Source of the DNA: Bradyrhizobium guangdongense
GTDB taxonomy: Bacteria; Pseudomonadota; Alphaproteobacteria; Rhizobiales; Xanthobacteraceae
NCBI RefSeq assembly: GCF_004114975.1
Contig: NZ_CP030051.1
Coordinates: forward strand, 3,224,001-3,288,000
DNA length: 64,000 bases
Direction of reading: 5' to 3'
The notes beneath the pieces are model-generated. The model saw only the letters and a list, made by a program, of their open reading frames with translations, did not search any database and had not been told where the DNA came from. Of the stretch, positions 24,134-31,939 are shown one piece after another. Each line of letters opens with the position of its first letter. The stretch's first letter is position 1. Made by a program: the position numbers and the translations under genes.

Positions 24134-25261
24134 ATGAATGAAGCCATCAGACCGGGCGTCGACAACCAGGCTCAAGAGGGGCCGGAGTTGTCGGTCATCG
24201 TCCCGACCTTCAACGAGCGCGACAACGTCACCGTGCTGTACCGGCGGCTGGAGGCGACGCTTGTCAACGTCGCCTGGGAGGTCGTGTTCGTCGACGACAA
24301 TTCGCCCGATGGCACCTGGGACGTGGTGCGCGCGCTGGCGCTGAAGGACAGCCGCGTGCGCTGCATCCGCCGCATCGGCCGTCGCGGCCTGTCCGGCGCC
24401 TGCATCGAGGGCATCCTGGCCTCGAGCGCGCCTTACGCCGCCGTGATCGATGCCGACCTCCAGCATGACGAAACCCAGCTGCCGAAGATGCTGCTCCTGC
24501 TCGCAAGCGATCAGGCCGACCTCGTCGTCGGCAGCCGCTACATCGAGGGCTACAAGAGCGAAGGCTTCAACAAGCAGCGCGCCGGGGCCAGTGCGCTGGC
24601 GACCGAGGTCGCCAGGAAGATGCTGCGGGTCGAGATCGCCGACCCCATGAGCGGCTTCTTCATGGTCCGCCGCGACCGCTTCGAGCAGTTGGCGCCGAAG
24701 CTGTCGGTGCACGGCTTCAAGATCCTGCTCGATCTCGTTGCGACCGCGCATGGCAGTTTGCGCGCCGTCGAAATTCCCTACACGTTCGGCGCCCGCCAGC
24801 ACGGCGAAAGCAAGCTCGATTCCATGGTGGCGCTGGACTTCCTCGGCCTCGTGCTGGCCAAGCTCACCAACGACGTCGTCTCGCTGCGCTTCATCCTGTT
24901 CGCGATGGTGGGCGGCATCGGCCTCGTGGTGCATCTCACCACGTTGTTCGTCGCGCTCGAACTGATCAAGGTGCCGTTCGCCGAGGCACAGGCTGCCGGC
25001 GCCATCGTCGCCATGACCAGCAACTTCATCATGAACAACTTCCTCACCTATCGCGATCAGCGGCTGAAGGGCTTTGCGATCCTGCGCGGCCTGATCATGT
25101 TCTACATCGTGTGCAGCGTCGGGCTGCTCGCCAATGTCGGCGTCGCCTTCTCGGTCTACGACCAGGAGCCGATCTGGTGGCTGGCCGGCATGGCCGGCGC
25201 GCTGATGGGCGTGGTGTGGAATTACGCGATGTCCGGGCTGTTCGTCTGGCGCAAGAAATAG
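24134..25261 (+). CDS. GT2 polyprenyl-phosphate sugar transferase fused to a GtrA-like membrane domain
   Basis: 375 aa from the ATG at 24134. The first 240 residues are a dolichyl-phosphate-mannose-synthase-like GT2 domain: LSVIVPTFNERDNVTVLYRRL, VVFVDDNSPDGTWDVV, DADLQHDETQLPKML (DxD), DPMSGFFMVRRDRFE and RQHGESKL. The last 130 residues are a GtrA-like four-helix domain (LRFILFAMVGGIGLVVHL, SNFIMNNFLTYRDQR, GVVWNYAMSGLFVWRKK). It should load a sugar onto polyprenyl phosphate and help flip it. A GT39 gene follows 18 bp later and would use that lipid-linked sugar, probably on envelope glycolipids. Confidence 0.9.
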   Translation: MNEAIRPGVDNQAQEGPELSVIVPTFNERDNVTVLYRRLEATLVNVAWEVVFVDDNSPDGTWDVVRALALKDSRVRCIRRIGRRGLSGACIEGILASSAPYAAVIDADLQHDETQLPKMLLLLASDQADLVVGSRYIEGYKSEGFNKQRAGASALATEVARKMLRVEIADPMSGFFMVRRDRFEQLAPKLSVHGFKILLDLVATAHGSLRAVEIPYTFGARQHGESKLDSMVALDFLGLVLAKLTNDVVSLRFILFAMVGGIGLVVHLTTLFVALELIKVPFAEAQAAGAIVAMTSNFIMNNFLTYRDQRLKGFAILRGLIMFYIVCSVGLLANVGVAFSVYDQEPIWWLAGMAGALMGVVWNYAMSGLFVWRKK

Positions 25262-25279
25262 CGCGCCGAGGATTCGGAT

Positions 25280-26785
25280 ATGGGCGGGGCTGACGCGCGG
25301 ATCATCCGCAATACGGCGCTGGTGATCCTAGCGCTGGTCGCCTTGCGGCTGGTCGCGGCCGCCTTCACGCCGATCACCTTCGACGAAGCCTATTACTGGA
25401 TGTGGTCGAAGAACCTCGCGGGCGGGTATTACGACCACCCGCCGATGGTGGCCTACGTCATTCGCGCCGGCACCATGATCGCCGGCGACACCGAGCTCGG
25501 CGTCCGCCTGGTCTCGATCCTGCTCGCGCTGCCGATGAGCTATGCGATCTATCGCACGGCCGCGATCCTGTTCGGCGGCGCCCGCGTGGCCGCGACCAGC
25601 GCCATCCTGCTCAATGTCACCATGATGGCCTCGGTCGGCACATTGATCGTCACGCCGGATGCGCCGCTGCTGGTGGCCTCCAGCTTCGTGCTGTTCTTCC
25701 TCGCCAAGGTGCTGGAGACCGGCCGCGGCGTCTGGTGGCTCGCGGTCGGCGCCGCCGTCGGCGCGGCGCTGCTGTCGAAATACACCGCGATGTTCTTTGG
25801 CGCCGCGATCCTGATCTGGCTCGCTTCCGTGCCGAAGCTGCGGCGCTGGTTCCTCTCGCCCTGGCCCTATCGCGGCGGCCTCGTGGCGCTGGCGCTGTTC
25901 TCGCCGGTGATCCTCTGGAATGCCGATCATCACTGGGTGTCGTTCGTCAAGCAGCTCGGCCGCGCGAAGATCGAAGACTTCCGCCCGGTCTACATCGCCG
26001 AGCTGATCCCGACGCAGATCGCATTCGCAACGCCGCTGGTGTTCATCCTCGGCGCGATGGGGCTGCATGCGCTGACCTGGCGCAGGGCCGGCGCGCTCGC
26101 CTCCCGCGTGCTGATCGAGACGATGTTCTGGACCATCGTCGCCTATTTCGTCTGGCATTCGCTGCACGCCCGCGTCGAGGCCAACTGGTTCGCGCCGGTC
26201 TATCCGCCCTTCATCGTCGCCGCTGCGGCCGCGGCCAACCTTGCGCAGTGGAAGCCGCGCGCGCGACGCCTGGTGGACTTTTGCCTGCGCTGGGCGGCCC
26301 CGACAGGCATCGTGATGTTTGCCGCGCTGATCCTGCAGGCCAATACGGGTTGGCTGTCCGGCTATCGCCGCGACGCGACCGTGCGCAGCGTCGGGGTAGG
26401 TTGGCGCGAGCTTGCCGCCGGCATCGAAGCGGAACGCGCGCGCTATGGCGCGAGCTGCGTGCTCACGCCTGATTACGGCACCACCGGCTGGCTCGCCTTC
26501 TATCTGCCCCGCGGCAGCTGCGTGGTGCAGCAGAACCAGCGGATCCGCTGGGTCAACATGCCCGAGCCCGATCCGAACCTGCTTACGGGCAAGCTGCTCT
26601 ATCTCGACGAGATCAGGCCCGACGGCCATCCGTTCCTGAACGAGCTGTTCGCGAAAGTGACGCGCGTCGGCGAGTTGCAGCGTAAGCGCGGACCACTCGT
26701 GGTCGAGACCTACGGCATCGACCTGCTCGAAGGCGCCAAGGGCGACGTGCTGGACCGCTCGCCGCCGCCCGAGCTGGCGCCATAA
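25280..26785 (+). CDS. GT39/PMT-family glycosyltransferase (ArnT-like)
   Basis: 501 aa. It is a polytopic membrane enzyme with the PMT_2 hallmark early on: TFDEAYYWMWSKNLAGGYYDHPPMVAY, where the DE motif is catalytic and YYDHPP binds the lipid-linked donor. About ten helices follow, then a C-terminal soluble part (residues about 370-501, with CVLTPDYGTTGWLAFYLPRG). It transfers a sugar from polyprenyl phosphate to lipid A or another acceptor in the periplasm. It is coupled to the GT2-GtrA gene just upstream. A second GT39 gene begins at the far end of the window. Confidence 0.9.
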   Translation: MGGADARIIRNTALVILALVALRLVAAAFTPITFDEAYYWMWSKNLAGGYYDHPPMVAYVIRAGTMIAGDTELGVRLVSILLALPMSYAIYRTAAILFGGARVAATSAILLNVTMMASVGTLIVTPDAPLLVASSFVLFFLAKVLETGRGVWWLAVGAAVGAALLSKYTAMFFGAAILIWLASVPKLRRWFLSPWPYRGGLVALALFSPVILWNADHHWVSFVKQLGRAKIEDFRPVYIAELIPTQIAFATPLVFILGAMGLHALTWRRAGALASRVLIETMFWTIVAYFVWHSLHARVEANWFAPVYPPFIVAAAAAANLAQWKPRARRLVDFCLRWAAPTGIVMFAALILQANTGWLSGYRRDATVRSVGVGWRELAAGIEAERARYGASCVLTPDYGTTGWLAFYLPRGSCVVQQNQRIRWVNMPEPDPNLLTGKLLYLDEIRPDGHPFLNELFAKVTRVGELQRKRGPLVVETYGIDLLEGAKGDVLDRSPPPELAP

Positions 26786-27153
26786 GCCGCGCCGCTGCGG
26801 AGGGCCGGACGCACCAGCCTCGCGCAACGTTCCACCGGTATCATCCGGGGTATTGAAGACCACGAAAATGACTTGGTTGGTGCGTTTAGAGATGCGGTCG
26901 GAGAGGTGCGCCAGGCGTGCTGAACCGGCCGGGAATGATGGTTAACAACGTCGCCTAAGTCCGTAGTTCTGCGGACGTTTTTCTCGAAATGGCACAGCGT
27001 TAACGACTTGCCCTACAAGTGCCCGAACTTAATCCGCATTTAACTAAAAGTCGCCTTAATGACGCTCCGACCCTCTGCGAGATGCTGTTCCCGGATCGTG
27101 ACGAGCGGCACTTCGAGGGGGGACTTAGTGACACCGTTCTGGACGCAAGGCGA
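26786..27153. other. Intergenic region upstream of the DUF2778 gene, with small stem-loop
   Basis: This gap of 368 bp is richer in A and T than its surroundings. It contains a small hairpin GTCCGT-AGTTCT-GCGGAC followed by G and five Ts (26959-26982), which could end the GT39 transcript or act as a leader element. Two GTTAAC-type sequences (26941 and 26999) flank it. An open frame from 27019 runs into the DUF2778 gene, but its first 45 residues lack a ribosome site and look non-coding. No other gene is seen. Confidence 0.4.
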
Positions 27154-28344
27154 ATGAGTACGAGTATCGCTGCGCAGAGTTACGCGGCCCGGCAGCCCAA
27201 GAATCCTTCGAAGAATCCTTCGAAGCATTCCTATCGGAAGTCTTCCCGGAAAATGACCACCCAAAACGTGCTCGGCGCTGCCGTGATCGGCTGCGTCGCG
27301 CTGGCCGGCTGGACCGTCTACACCAACATCTTCGCCGCCAGCGTCTATCCGACCGTCGGCAGCTCCGGTTACGACGAGCCCGTGGTCAAGCGCGCGCCCA
27401 AGGTCGCGCTGCGCGAGGCCGGCGAGGCCATCCGGGAAACCTTTGCGCTGCTGCCCGACCGGCTGCAGGTGGCCGCACCGATCTCCCGCGAGATGTTCAA
27501 CGAGCGCTTTGCCGCGGCAGCGACGCAGGGCGTGGAGTCCAATGCGGCCAGCGCGGCGCCTGCGACCAAGGTTGCCGAAGCCCCTGCGAAGCAGACCGTC
27601 GTCGCGAAGGTCGCCGAAGTGCTGAAGCCGCTCAATCCGGCCAAGGTGGCCGAGAGGGTCGCCGACAAGGTCGCCGATGTCGCGAAGGGCAAGCACGGCG
27701 CCGACGCGCGCGTCCAGCTCGCATCGGCCGATCCGGCCCAGATCGTGCCGGCGCCGGACGCGAAGCCGAAATCCTTTGCCGACCGCGCCAAGGCCGCGGT
27801 GATGTCGATCACCGGTCCGCGCCAGTCGATGGTGGAGAAGCTCTGGGGCAAGCGCGAGGCATCGGGCGGTTTGCTGGCCTATGCTTCGGCCGATGCCAGC
27901 GTGACCTCGGCGATCGCGCCGAAGGAGCAGAACCCGATGTTCGGCGGCGCGCCGCCCTATGAGCGCGACACCGCGGTCTACGATATCACCGCCAAGACGG
28001 TTTACCTGCCTGATGGCACCAAGCTCGAGGCGCATTCCGGCCTCGGCTCCAATCTCGACGATCCGCGCTCCTCGAAAGTCCGCATGCGCGGCGTGACCCC
28101 GCCGCACATCTACAATCTGAAGCCGCGCGAGGCGCTGTTCCACGGCGTGCCGGCGCTACGCCTCACTCCGATCGGCGGCGAGAGCGCGATCTACGGCCGC
28201 GACGGCCTGCTGGCGCACACCTTCATGCTCGGTCCGAACGGCGATTCCAACGGCTGCGTGTCGTTCAAGGACTATTACGCCTTCCTCGACGCCTATCGCA
28301 ACAAGGGCATCCGCAAGCTCGCCGTGCTGGCGCGCGTCGAGTAA
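27154..28344 (+). CDS. DUF2778 (L,D-transpeptidase-like, Tlde1-type) protein with N-terminal anchor
   Basis: 396 aa from the ATG at 27154 (GCAAGG upstream). The N-terminus is basic, with a tandem KNPSKNPSK, followed by one membrane helix (NVLGAAVIGCVALAGWTVYTNIFAA). A linker of about 170 residues is Ala-, Lys- and Val-rich with AKVAE-type repeats. The C-terminal 125 residues are a DUF2778 domain: DITAKTVYLPDGTKLEAHSG, then GRDGLLAHTFMLGPNGDSNGCVSFKDY, whose His and Cys are the likely catalytic pair. In Salmonella, Tlde1 with this domain is a peptidoglycan-attacking type VI toxin; here no secretion genes are nearby, so a periplasmic wall-modifying role is more likely. Confidence 0.82.
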   Translation: MSTSIAAQSYAARQPKNPSKNPSKHSYRKSSRKMTTQNVLGAAVIGCVALAGWTVYTNIFAASVYPTVGSSGYDEPVVKRAPKVALREAGEAIRETFALLPDRLQVAAPISREMFNERFAAAATQGVESNAASAAPATKVAEAPAKQTVVAKVAEVLKPLNPAKVAERVADKVADVAKGKHGADARVQLASADPAQIVPAPDAKPKSFADRAKAAVMSITGPRQSMVEKLWGKREASGGLLAYASADASVTSAIAPKEQNPMFGGAPPYERDTAVYDITAKTVYLPDGTKLEAHSGLGSNLDDPRSSKVRMRGVTPPHIYNLKPREALFHGVPALRLTPIGGESAIYGRDGLLAHTFMLGPNGDSNGCVSFKDYYAFLDAYRNKGIRKLAVLARVE

Positions 28345-28352
28345 GCCGCGCG

Positions 28353-28982
28353 TCAAGCCGCCATCGTCTTGCGGAGCGCCATTTCGGTCGCGATCGCGTC
28401 CCGCACGGCGGGACGCGCCTGCATGCGTTCGAGATAGGCCACCAGCGGCGGCCATAGCGCGATGTCGACGCCGGCCGGTCGCAGCAGCAGCAAAGCCCAG
28501 GCGAGATGCGCGTCCGCGACGGTGAAGCGTTCACCCACGAGGAATTCGCGCGTCGCCAGATGTGCTGACGGCACCGACAAGGTCTGCGCGATCCGTCCGC
28601 GCGGCTTGGCGAGCGAGGCGTCGTCCTGGTACCAGAAGGTCGGAAACAGGAAGGCCTTGTGGATCTCGGCGCCGACGAAGCTCAGCCATTCCTGCAAGCG
28701 ATAGCGATCGACGTCGCCCGGCTGCGGCGCCAGGCCGCGCTCGGGCTTCAGGTCGGCAATGTATTGCAGCACCGCCGCGCTTTCCGTCAGCCGCTCGCCG
28801 TTCTCCAGCACCAGTACGGGCACCGCGCCCTTCGGTGAAACGCCGCGAAAATCCGCTTCGTCCTCCGCGACCTTCTTGGTCCGGAGATGCACCAGATGAT
28901 AGCGCGCCTCGAGGCCAGCTTCCATCAACGCGATCCGGCTCGAAAGCGAGCAGGCCATCGGCGAGAAATAGAGTTGCAGCAT
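28353..28982 (-). CDS. Glutathione S-transferase family protein
   Basis: 209 aa. The thioredoxin-like half starts MLQLYFSPMACSLSSRIALMEAGL and has the cis-proline region GAVPVLVLENGERLTESAAVLQYIADL (about 52-78). The C-terminal helical half includes FLVGERFTVADAHLAWAL, the usual N-capping motif. The start resembles beta-class GSTs, with Cys or Ser near residue 10. It lies 12 bp after an isochorismatase-family gene on the same strand, and a LysR gene is divergent to both, so it probably belongs to a small LysR-regulated detoxification or catabolic unit. Confidence 0.9.
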   Translation of the reverse strand: MLQLYFSPMACSLSSRIALMEAGLEARYHLVHLRTKKVAEDEADFRGVSPKGAVPVLVLENGERLTESAAVLQYIADLKPERGLAPQPGDVDRYRLQEWLSFVGAEIHKAFLFPTFWYQDDASLAKPRGRIAQTLSVPSAHLATREFLVGERFTVADAHLAWALLLLRPAGVDIALWPPLVAYLERMQARPAVRDAIATEMALRKTMAA

Positions 28983-28994
28983 CGCATTGCTCCG

Positions 28995-29588
28995 TCAGGT
29001 CAGCACATCGCCGCGCGCGATGATCGCGAAGCGGTCGGAGAGTTCGGCGAGTGCAACCTCGTGGATGGTGCGGGCGTCCAGCTTGCCGCCGCGCCCGTCG
29101 GGAAGATCGCGCGTCGCGCAGGATTCTGCATCGATGGTCGTGCGAAAGCCGAGGTCGAGCGCTGCGCGCGCGGTGGAGCTGACGCACATGTGCGTCATGA
29201 AGCCGGCCAGCACGATGTTCTTGCGGTCGGTCGCGGCAAGGCGGGCCTTGAGATCGGTGCCGGCAAAGGAATTGGGCAACTCCTTTTCGATCACCGGTTC
29301 GCCGGCATGCGGCATCAGTTCGGCGACGATCGCGCCGCGCTCGGCGCTGCGATCGAACAGGCTGCCCGCCTTGCCGCGATGGGCGATATGGATGATCGGC
29401 GCGTTTGCCGCTCGCGCCTTTGCCAGCAGCCTAGCTGCTCGCGCGATTGCGGGCCTGGCGTCGGGCAGAGCCAGGGGGCCCGCGAGGTATTCGTTCTGGA
29501 TGTCGATCAGCACCAGCGCGGCGTCGGCAAGTCGCGGCGGGGTGAGGTCGGCGCCGGCGAGCTGCAGCAGGGTCTTGGCAGTCGTCAT
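28995..29588 (-). CDS. Isochorismatase-family cysteine hydrolase
   Basis: 197 aa from the ATG at 29588; the open frame runs much further upstream antisense to the LysR gene, but that part is not coding. The family motifs are intact: ALVLIDIQNEYL with the catalytic Asp, then a Lys-containing VIEKELPNSFAGTDL, and the nucleophile in LAGFMTHMCVSSTARAALDLGF. It hydrolyses an amide, isochorismate or similar. It is first of a two-gene unit with the GST gene. The shared gap with the LysR gene has two matching dyads. Confidence 0.9.
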   Translation of the reverse strand: MTTAKTLLQLAGADLTPPRLADAALVLIDIQNEYLAGPLALPDARPAIARAARLLAKARAANAPIIHIAHRGKAGSLFDRSAERGAIVAELMPHAGEPVIEKELPNSFAGTDLKARLAATDRKNIVLAGFMTHMCVSSTARAALDLGFRTTIDAESCATRDLPDGRGGKLDARTIHEVALAELSDRFAIIARGDVLT

Positions 29589-29636
29589 GGATTGGGAATC
29601 TCCGTCGAGGTCCAGCAAACATAGCGCCGCCGTAAC

Positions 29637-29682
29637 CTGCCGATATGCAGGGATAATGCAGCGGACGGCTGCGATATTGCAG
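29637..29682. promoter_or_regulatory. Pair of LysR-type dyads between divergent genes
   Basis: CTGC-CGATAT-GCAG (29637-29650) and CTGC-GATATT-GCAG (29669-29682) share half-sites and an AT-rich centre. Their centres are 32 bp apart, close to three helical turns, the geometry of a LysR tetramer binding recognition and activation sites. They lie between the isochorismatase-type gene (-) and lysR (+). Confidence 0.6.
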
Positions 29683-29711
29683 GCGCCTCGCGGCCCATGT
29701 AGCCTCATCCC

Positions 29712-30545
29712 ATGAACTGGGACGATCTGCGCATCATCGCCGCCGTCAGGGACGAGGGCAGCTATGCCGGCGCCAGCGCACGGCTGCGCATCGACGAGAC
29801 CACGGTCGGACGCAGGTTGTCGCGCATCGAGCGCGCGCTCGGCCTGCGTCTGTTCGAGGCCGCCGACGGCGCCCGCAGGCCGACGCGGCAATGCGAGGCG
29901 GTGCTGGCGCATGTCGAGGCGATGGCGGCGCATGCCGCCGAGATCGGTCGCCTCAGCGAGAGCGTGGAGGGTCCGGTGGGACGCCTGCGCATCGCCTCCA
30001 CCAACACGGTCGCGGAAGAAGTGCTGTCGCCGCGCGCGAGCGATTTCCTGCGCGCCCATCCCGGCTTGACGCTGCAATTCCTCACCGCGAGCGGGAACGT
30101 CAGGTTCTCGCGCTGGGAAGCCGATCTCGCCATTCGCCTGCGCAAGCCCGAGAAGGGCGACTTCGCGATCTCGAGGCTGGGCGACATCAAGCTCTACTAT
30201 TTCGAGCCTGTTGCGACCCAGGGCGAGCCGATGCTCTGTGCCTACCCGGACGAGCTTGGTGCCATCCCCGAGATGCAGTTTCTGCGGACCAAAACGGCCC
30301 GTGCGCGCTGCGTTACCGACAACGTTCGTGTCATCCGCAATCTGATCCGCGCGCATCACGCTGCCGGGGTGTTGCCGGAATATGTTTGCGCGGATCTTCT
30401 CGCAGATCGCCGCCTGCGCGCCACGCTGCTGCCGAAGCGGCGCGATGCCTGGCTGCTCGTGCAAAACCACCTCAAGCGCGACGCCGCAGCGCGCGTGACG
30501 ATCGACTGGGTGAGGGCGTGTTTCCAGGAGATGGCGCGGGCGTGA
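29712..30545 (+). CDS. LysR family transcriptional regulator
   Basis: 277 aa. The helix-turn-helix is MNWDDLRIIAAVRDEGSYAGASARLRIDETTVGRRLSRIERALGLRLFEAADG (residues 1-53), a variant in which ETTVGRR replaces the more usual QPAVSRQ of LysR proteins. The rest is a shortened effector domain beginning VGRLRIASTNTVAEEVLSPR. It is divergent from the hydrolase-GST unit, with a pair of dyads in between, and most likely controls both that unit and itself. The inducer is not known. Confidence 0.88.
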   Translation: MNWDDLRIIAAVRDEGSYAGASARLRIDETTVGRRLSRIERALGLRLFEAADGARRPTRQCEAVLAHVEAMAAHAAEIGRLSESVEGPVGRLRIASTNTVAEEVLSPRASDFLRAHPGLTLQFLTASGNVRFSRWEADLAIRLRKPEKGDFAISRLGDIKLYYFEPVATQGEPMLCAYPDELGAIPEMQFLRTKTARARCVTDNVRVIRNLIRAHHAAGVLPEYVCADLLADRRLRATLLPKRRDAWLLVQNHLKRDAAARVTIDWVRACFQEMARA

Positions 30546-30698
30546 TGCTTCTTTGCCGGCAGCCATCAACTCTCGTCAAAATCGCATCCTGCACTGAACG
30601 CGTGCCCGCCTCGGCGCGACCAAGTCATCGTATCGGGATTGTGTGAACCGTCGCTTGCGCTAATCTCCGCATACAACCTTGTTGGGCAGGGCAGGCGC

Positions 30699-31442
30699 AT
30701 GACAGTTGTTCAGGACACCATCAGGCCGAAGGCCCGATCGCGGGACTGGAAGGCGATCGTCGTCCTGATCCTGCTCGTCCCGGTGCTGTGGTCGCCGGTG
30801 ATCCTGTTTCGCTTCGTGCTGTTTCAGCCGTTCAACATTCCGTCCAACTCGATGGCCCCGACGCTGATGGTCGGCGACTACGTTTTCGCCGCCAAATATG
30901 CCTACGGCTACGGCCGCTACTCGTTTCCGTTCGCGCCGTCGTTTATCTCGGGGCGCTTCCGCGCCGCCGACCCCAATTATGGCGACGTCGTCGTATTCCG
31001 GGCGCCGAAGGACAGTTCGACCGATTATGTGAAGCGCGTCGTCGGGCTGCCCGGCGATCGCATCCAGATGCGGCAGGGGCAGCTCTTTCTCAACGAGATC
31101 CCGGTAACGCGCATCGCCCTGAAGGAGGTTCCCGCCGGCTCGACTTGCGGCAGCGAGTTCGGTGGAAGGGTCAGGCGCTGGCGCGAGACGATGCCGAACG
31201 GGGCGAGCTACGTCACCTACGACTGCACCGACAACGGCTTTCTCGACAACACCAGCGTCTACACCGTGCCGCCGGGCCACTTCTTCGCGCTCGGCGACAA
31301 CAGAGACAACTCGACCGACAGCCGTATGGCAACGATGGGCTTCATTCCCATGGACAACCTCGTCGGCAAGGTGACGCGGATCTTCTGGTCGCTGGATTCC
31401 GGAGGCGGACTGCGTCCGGGCCGGATGGGGAAGGTGGGGTGA
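30699..31442 (+). CDS. lepB: Signal peptidase I
   Basis: 247 aa from the ATG at 30699 (GGGCAGGGCAGG upstream). One N-terminal membrane helix (residues about 18-42) is followed by the catalytic serine box NIPSNSMAPTL (Ser about 51), the lysine box DYVKRVVGLPGD (Lys about 112), and the C-terminal GHFFALGDNRDNSTDSR, all diagnostic. It cleaves signal peptides of exported proteins at the outer face of the inner membrane. Many alphaproteobacteria encode more than one copy, so this may be the main or an accessory enzyme. A palindromic repeat and a GIY-YIG gene follow. Confidence 0.93.
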   Translation: MTVVQDTIRPKARSRDWKAIVVLILLVPVLWSPVILFRFVLFQPFNIPSNSMAPTLMVGDYVFAAKYAYGYGRYSFPFAPSFISGRFRAADPNYGDVVVFRAPKDSSTDYVKRVVGLPGDRIQMRQGQLFLNEIPVTRIALKEVPAGSTCGSEFGGRVRRWRETMPNGASYVTYDCTDNGFLDNTSVYTVPPGHFFALGDNRDNSTDSRMATMGFIPMDNLVGKVTRIFWSLDSGGGLRPGRMGKVG

Positions 31443-31462
31443 GCGGCCGGTCTCTCCCGTCT

Positions 31463-31502
31463 CGTCATTCCGGGGCGCGCGAAGCGCGAGCCCGGAATCC
31501 AT
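31463..31502. repeat. Family A palindromic repeat, left copy beside GIY-YIG gene
   Basis: 40 bp running from CGTCATTCCGGGG to CCCGGAATCCAT; the two ends pair (ATTCCGGG with CCCGGAAT) and the middle GCGCGC-GAA-GCGCG pairs too. It is identical over all 40 bp to the left half of the element at 51939. Its CCAT end points toward the nuclease gene and lies 12 bp past that gene's ancestral stop codon. Confidence 0.85.
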
Positions 31503-31514
31503 AGGTCTGCAAAC

Positions 31515-31795
31515 TCAGCTCGCAATCTGCGGATACAGGTCGGCCCACTGAGCTCTTCAATGAGTCTGATCTTCCATTCCCTCCGCCACTTCTTCAATTC
31601 CTTCTCGCGTTCGATTGCAGTTACGGGATGGTCGTAGATCTCAAACCAGACCAGCTTGTTAACGGAGTATCGCTTGCTGAATCCAGCGACGACCTTGCTC
31701 TTATGCTCGTACGTGCGCCTGACAATATTGTTCTTCACGCCGAGATAGAGCGTGCCGTATTTCTTGCTGGCGAGCAGGTAGACGTAATAGGCCAT
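31515..31795 (-). CDS. Small GIY-YIG nuclease, frameshifted near its C-terminus
   Basis: The ATG at 31795 starts a GIY-YIG domain: MAYYVYLLASKKYGTLYLGV (Y-V-Y and Y-L-G motifs), NIVRRTYEHKS with the catalytic Arg (about 26), and AIEREKELKKWRREWKIRLIEEL with the metal-binding Glu (about 64-66). The core is intact. After residue 82 (about 31549) the usual family ending NPxWxDLY is found in another frame (WADLYPQIAS, stop at 31515-31517), as if about 7 bp had been lost. The uncorrected frame runs to 31259 through the repeat and antisense to lepB. Length to the corrected stop is normal for this YhbQ-like group. The gene is tightly flanked by inverted palindromic repeats. Confidence 0.75.
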
Positions 31796-31809
31796 GAGCA
31801 AGCCGTGGA

Positions 31810-31851
31810 ATGGATTCCGGGCTCGGCGCTTTGCGCCGCCCCGGAATGACG
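31810..31851. repeat. Family A palindromic repeat, right copy beside GIY-YIG gene
   Basis: 42 bp running from ATGGATTCCGGG to CCCCGGAATGACG, in opposite orientation to the copy at 31463. The ends pair as in the other copies and the centre GGCGC-TTT-GCGCC forms a hairpin. Its ATGG end faces the nuclease gene, 14 bp upstream of the start codon. It has the same length and outer sequence as the right half of the element at 51939-52045. Confidence 0.85.
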
Positions 31852-31889
31852 GAACACACGATCGTGCCACCTTTGCGTGTATCCATGAA

Positions 31890-31923
31890 CAAACAAAAAA
31901 CCCCGGCATCGCTGCCGGGGTTT
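31890..31923 (-). terminator. Rho-independent terminator of groSL
   Basis: CCCCGGCA (31901-31908) and TGCCGGGG (31913-31920) enclose a TCGC loop. Read on the minus strand it ends in TTTTTTGTTTG, a textbook terminator about 80 bp past the groL stop codon. The other side carries only TTT, so it mainly serves the minus strand. Confidence 0.85.
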
Positions 31924-31939
31924 CGTATTTGTTGAGCGT

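Larger units (their letters stand above)
31463..31851 (-). mobile_element. Putative GIY-YIG unit bounded by inverted family A repeats
   Basis: A unit of 389 bp consists of a family A repeat (31463-31502), a small GIY-YIG endonuclease gene on the minus strand, and an oppositely oriented family A repeat (31810-31851). The repeats sit within 12-15 bp of the gene on each side. The outer ends read CGTCATTCC and GGAATGACG, the same ends as the gene-less elements at 51939-52045 and 58036-58162. I infer that this is a source unit of the family. Target-site duplications are not evident by eye and mobility is not shown. Confidence 0.5.

Noticed and set aside
27019..27153. N-terminal extension of the DUF2778 gene
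   Set aside because: It has no ribosome site and an unlikely protein sequence for the region; the ATG at 27154 fits better.
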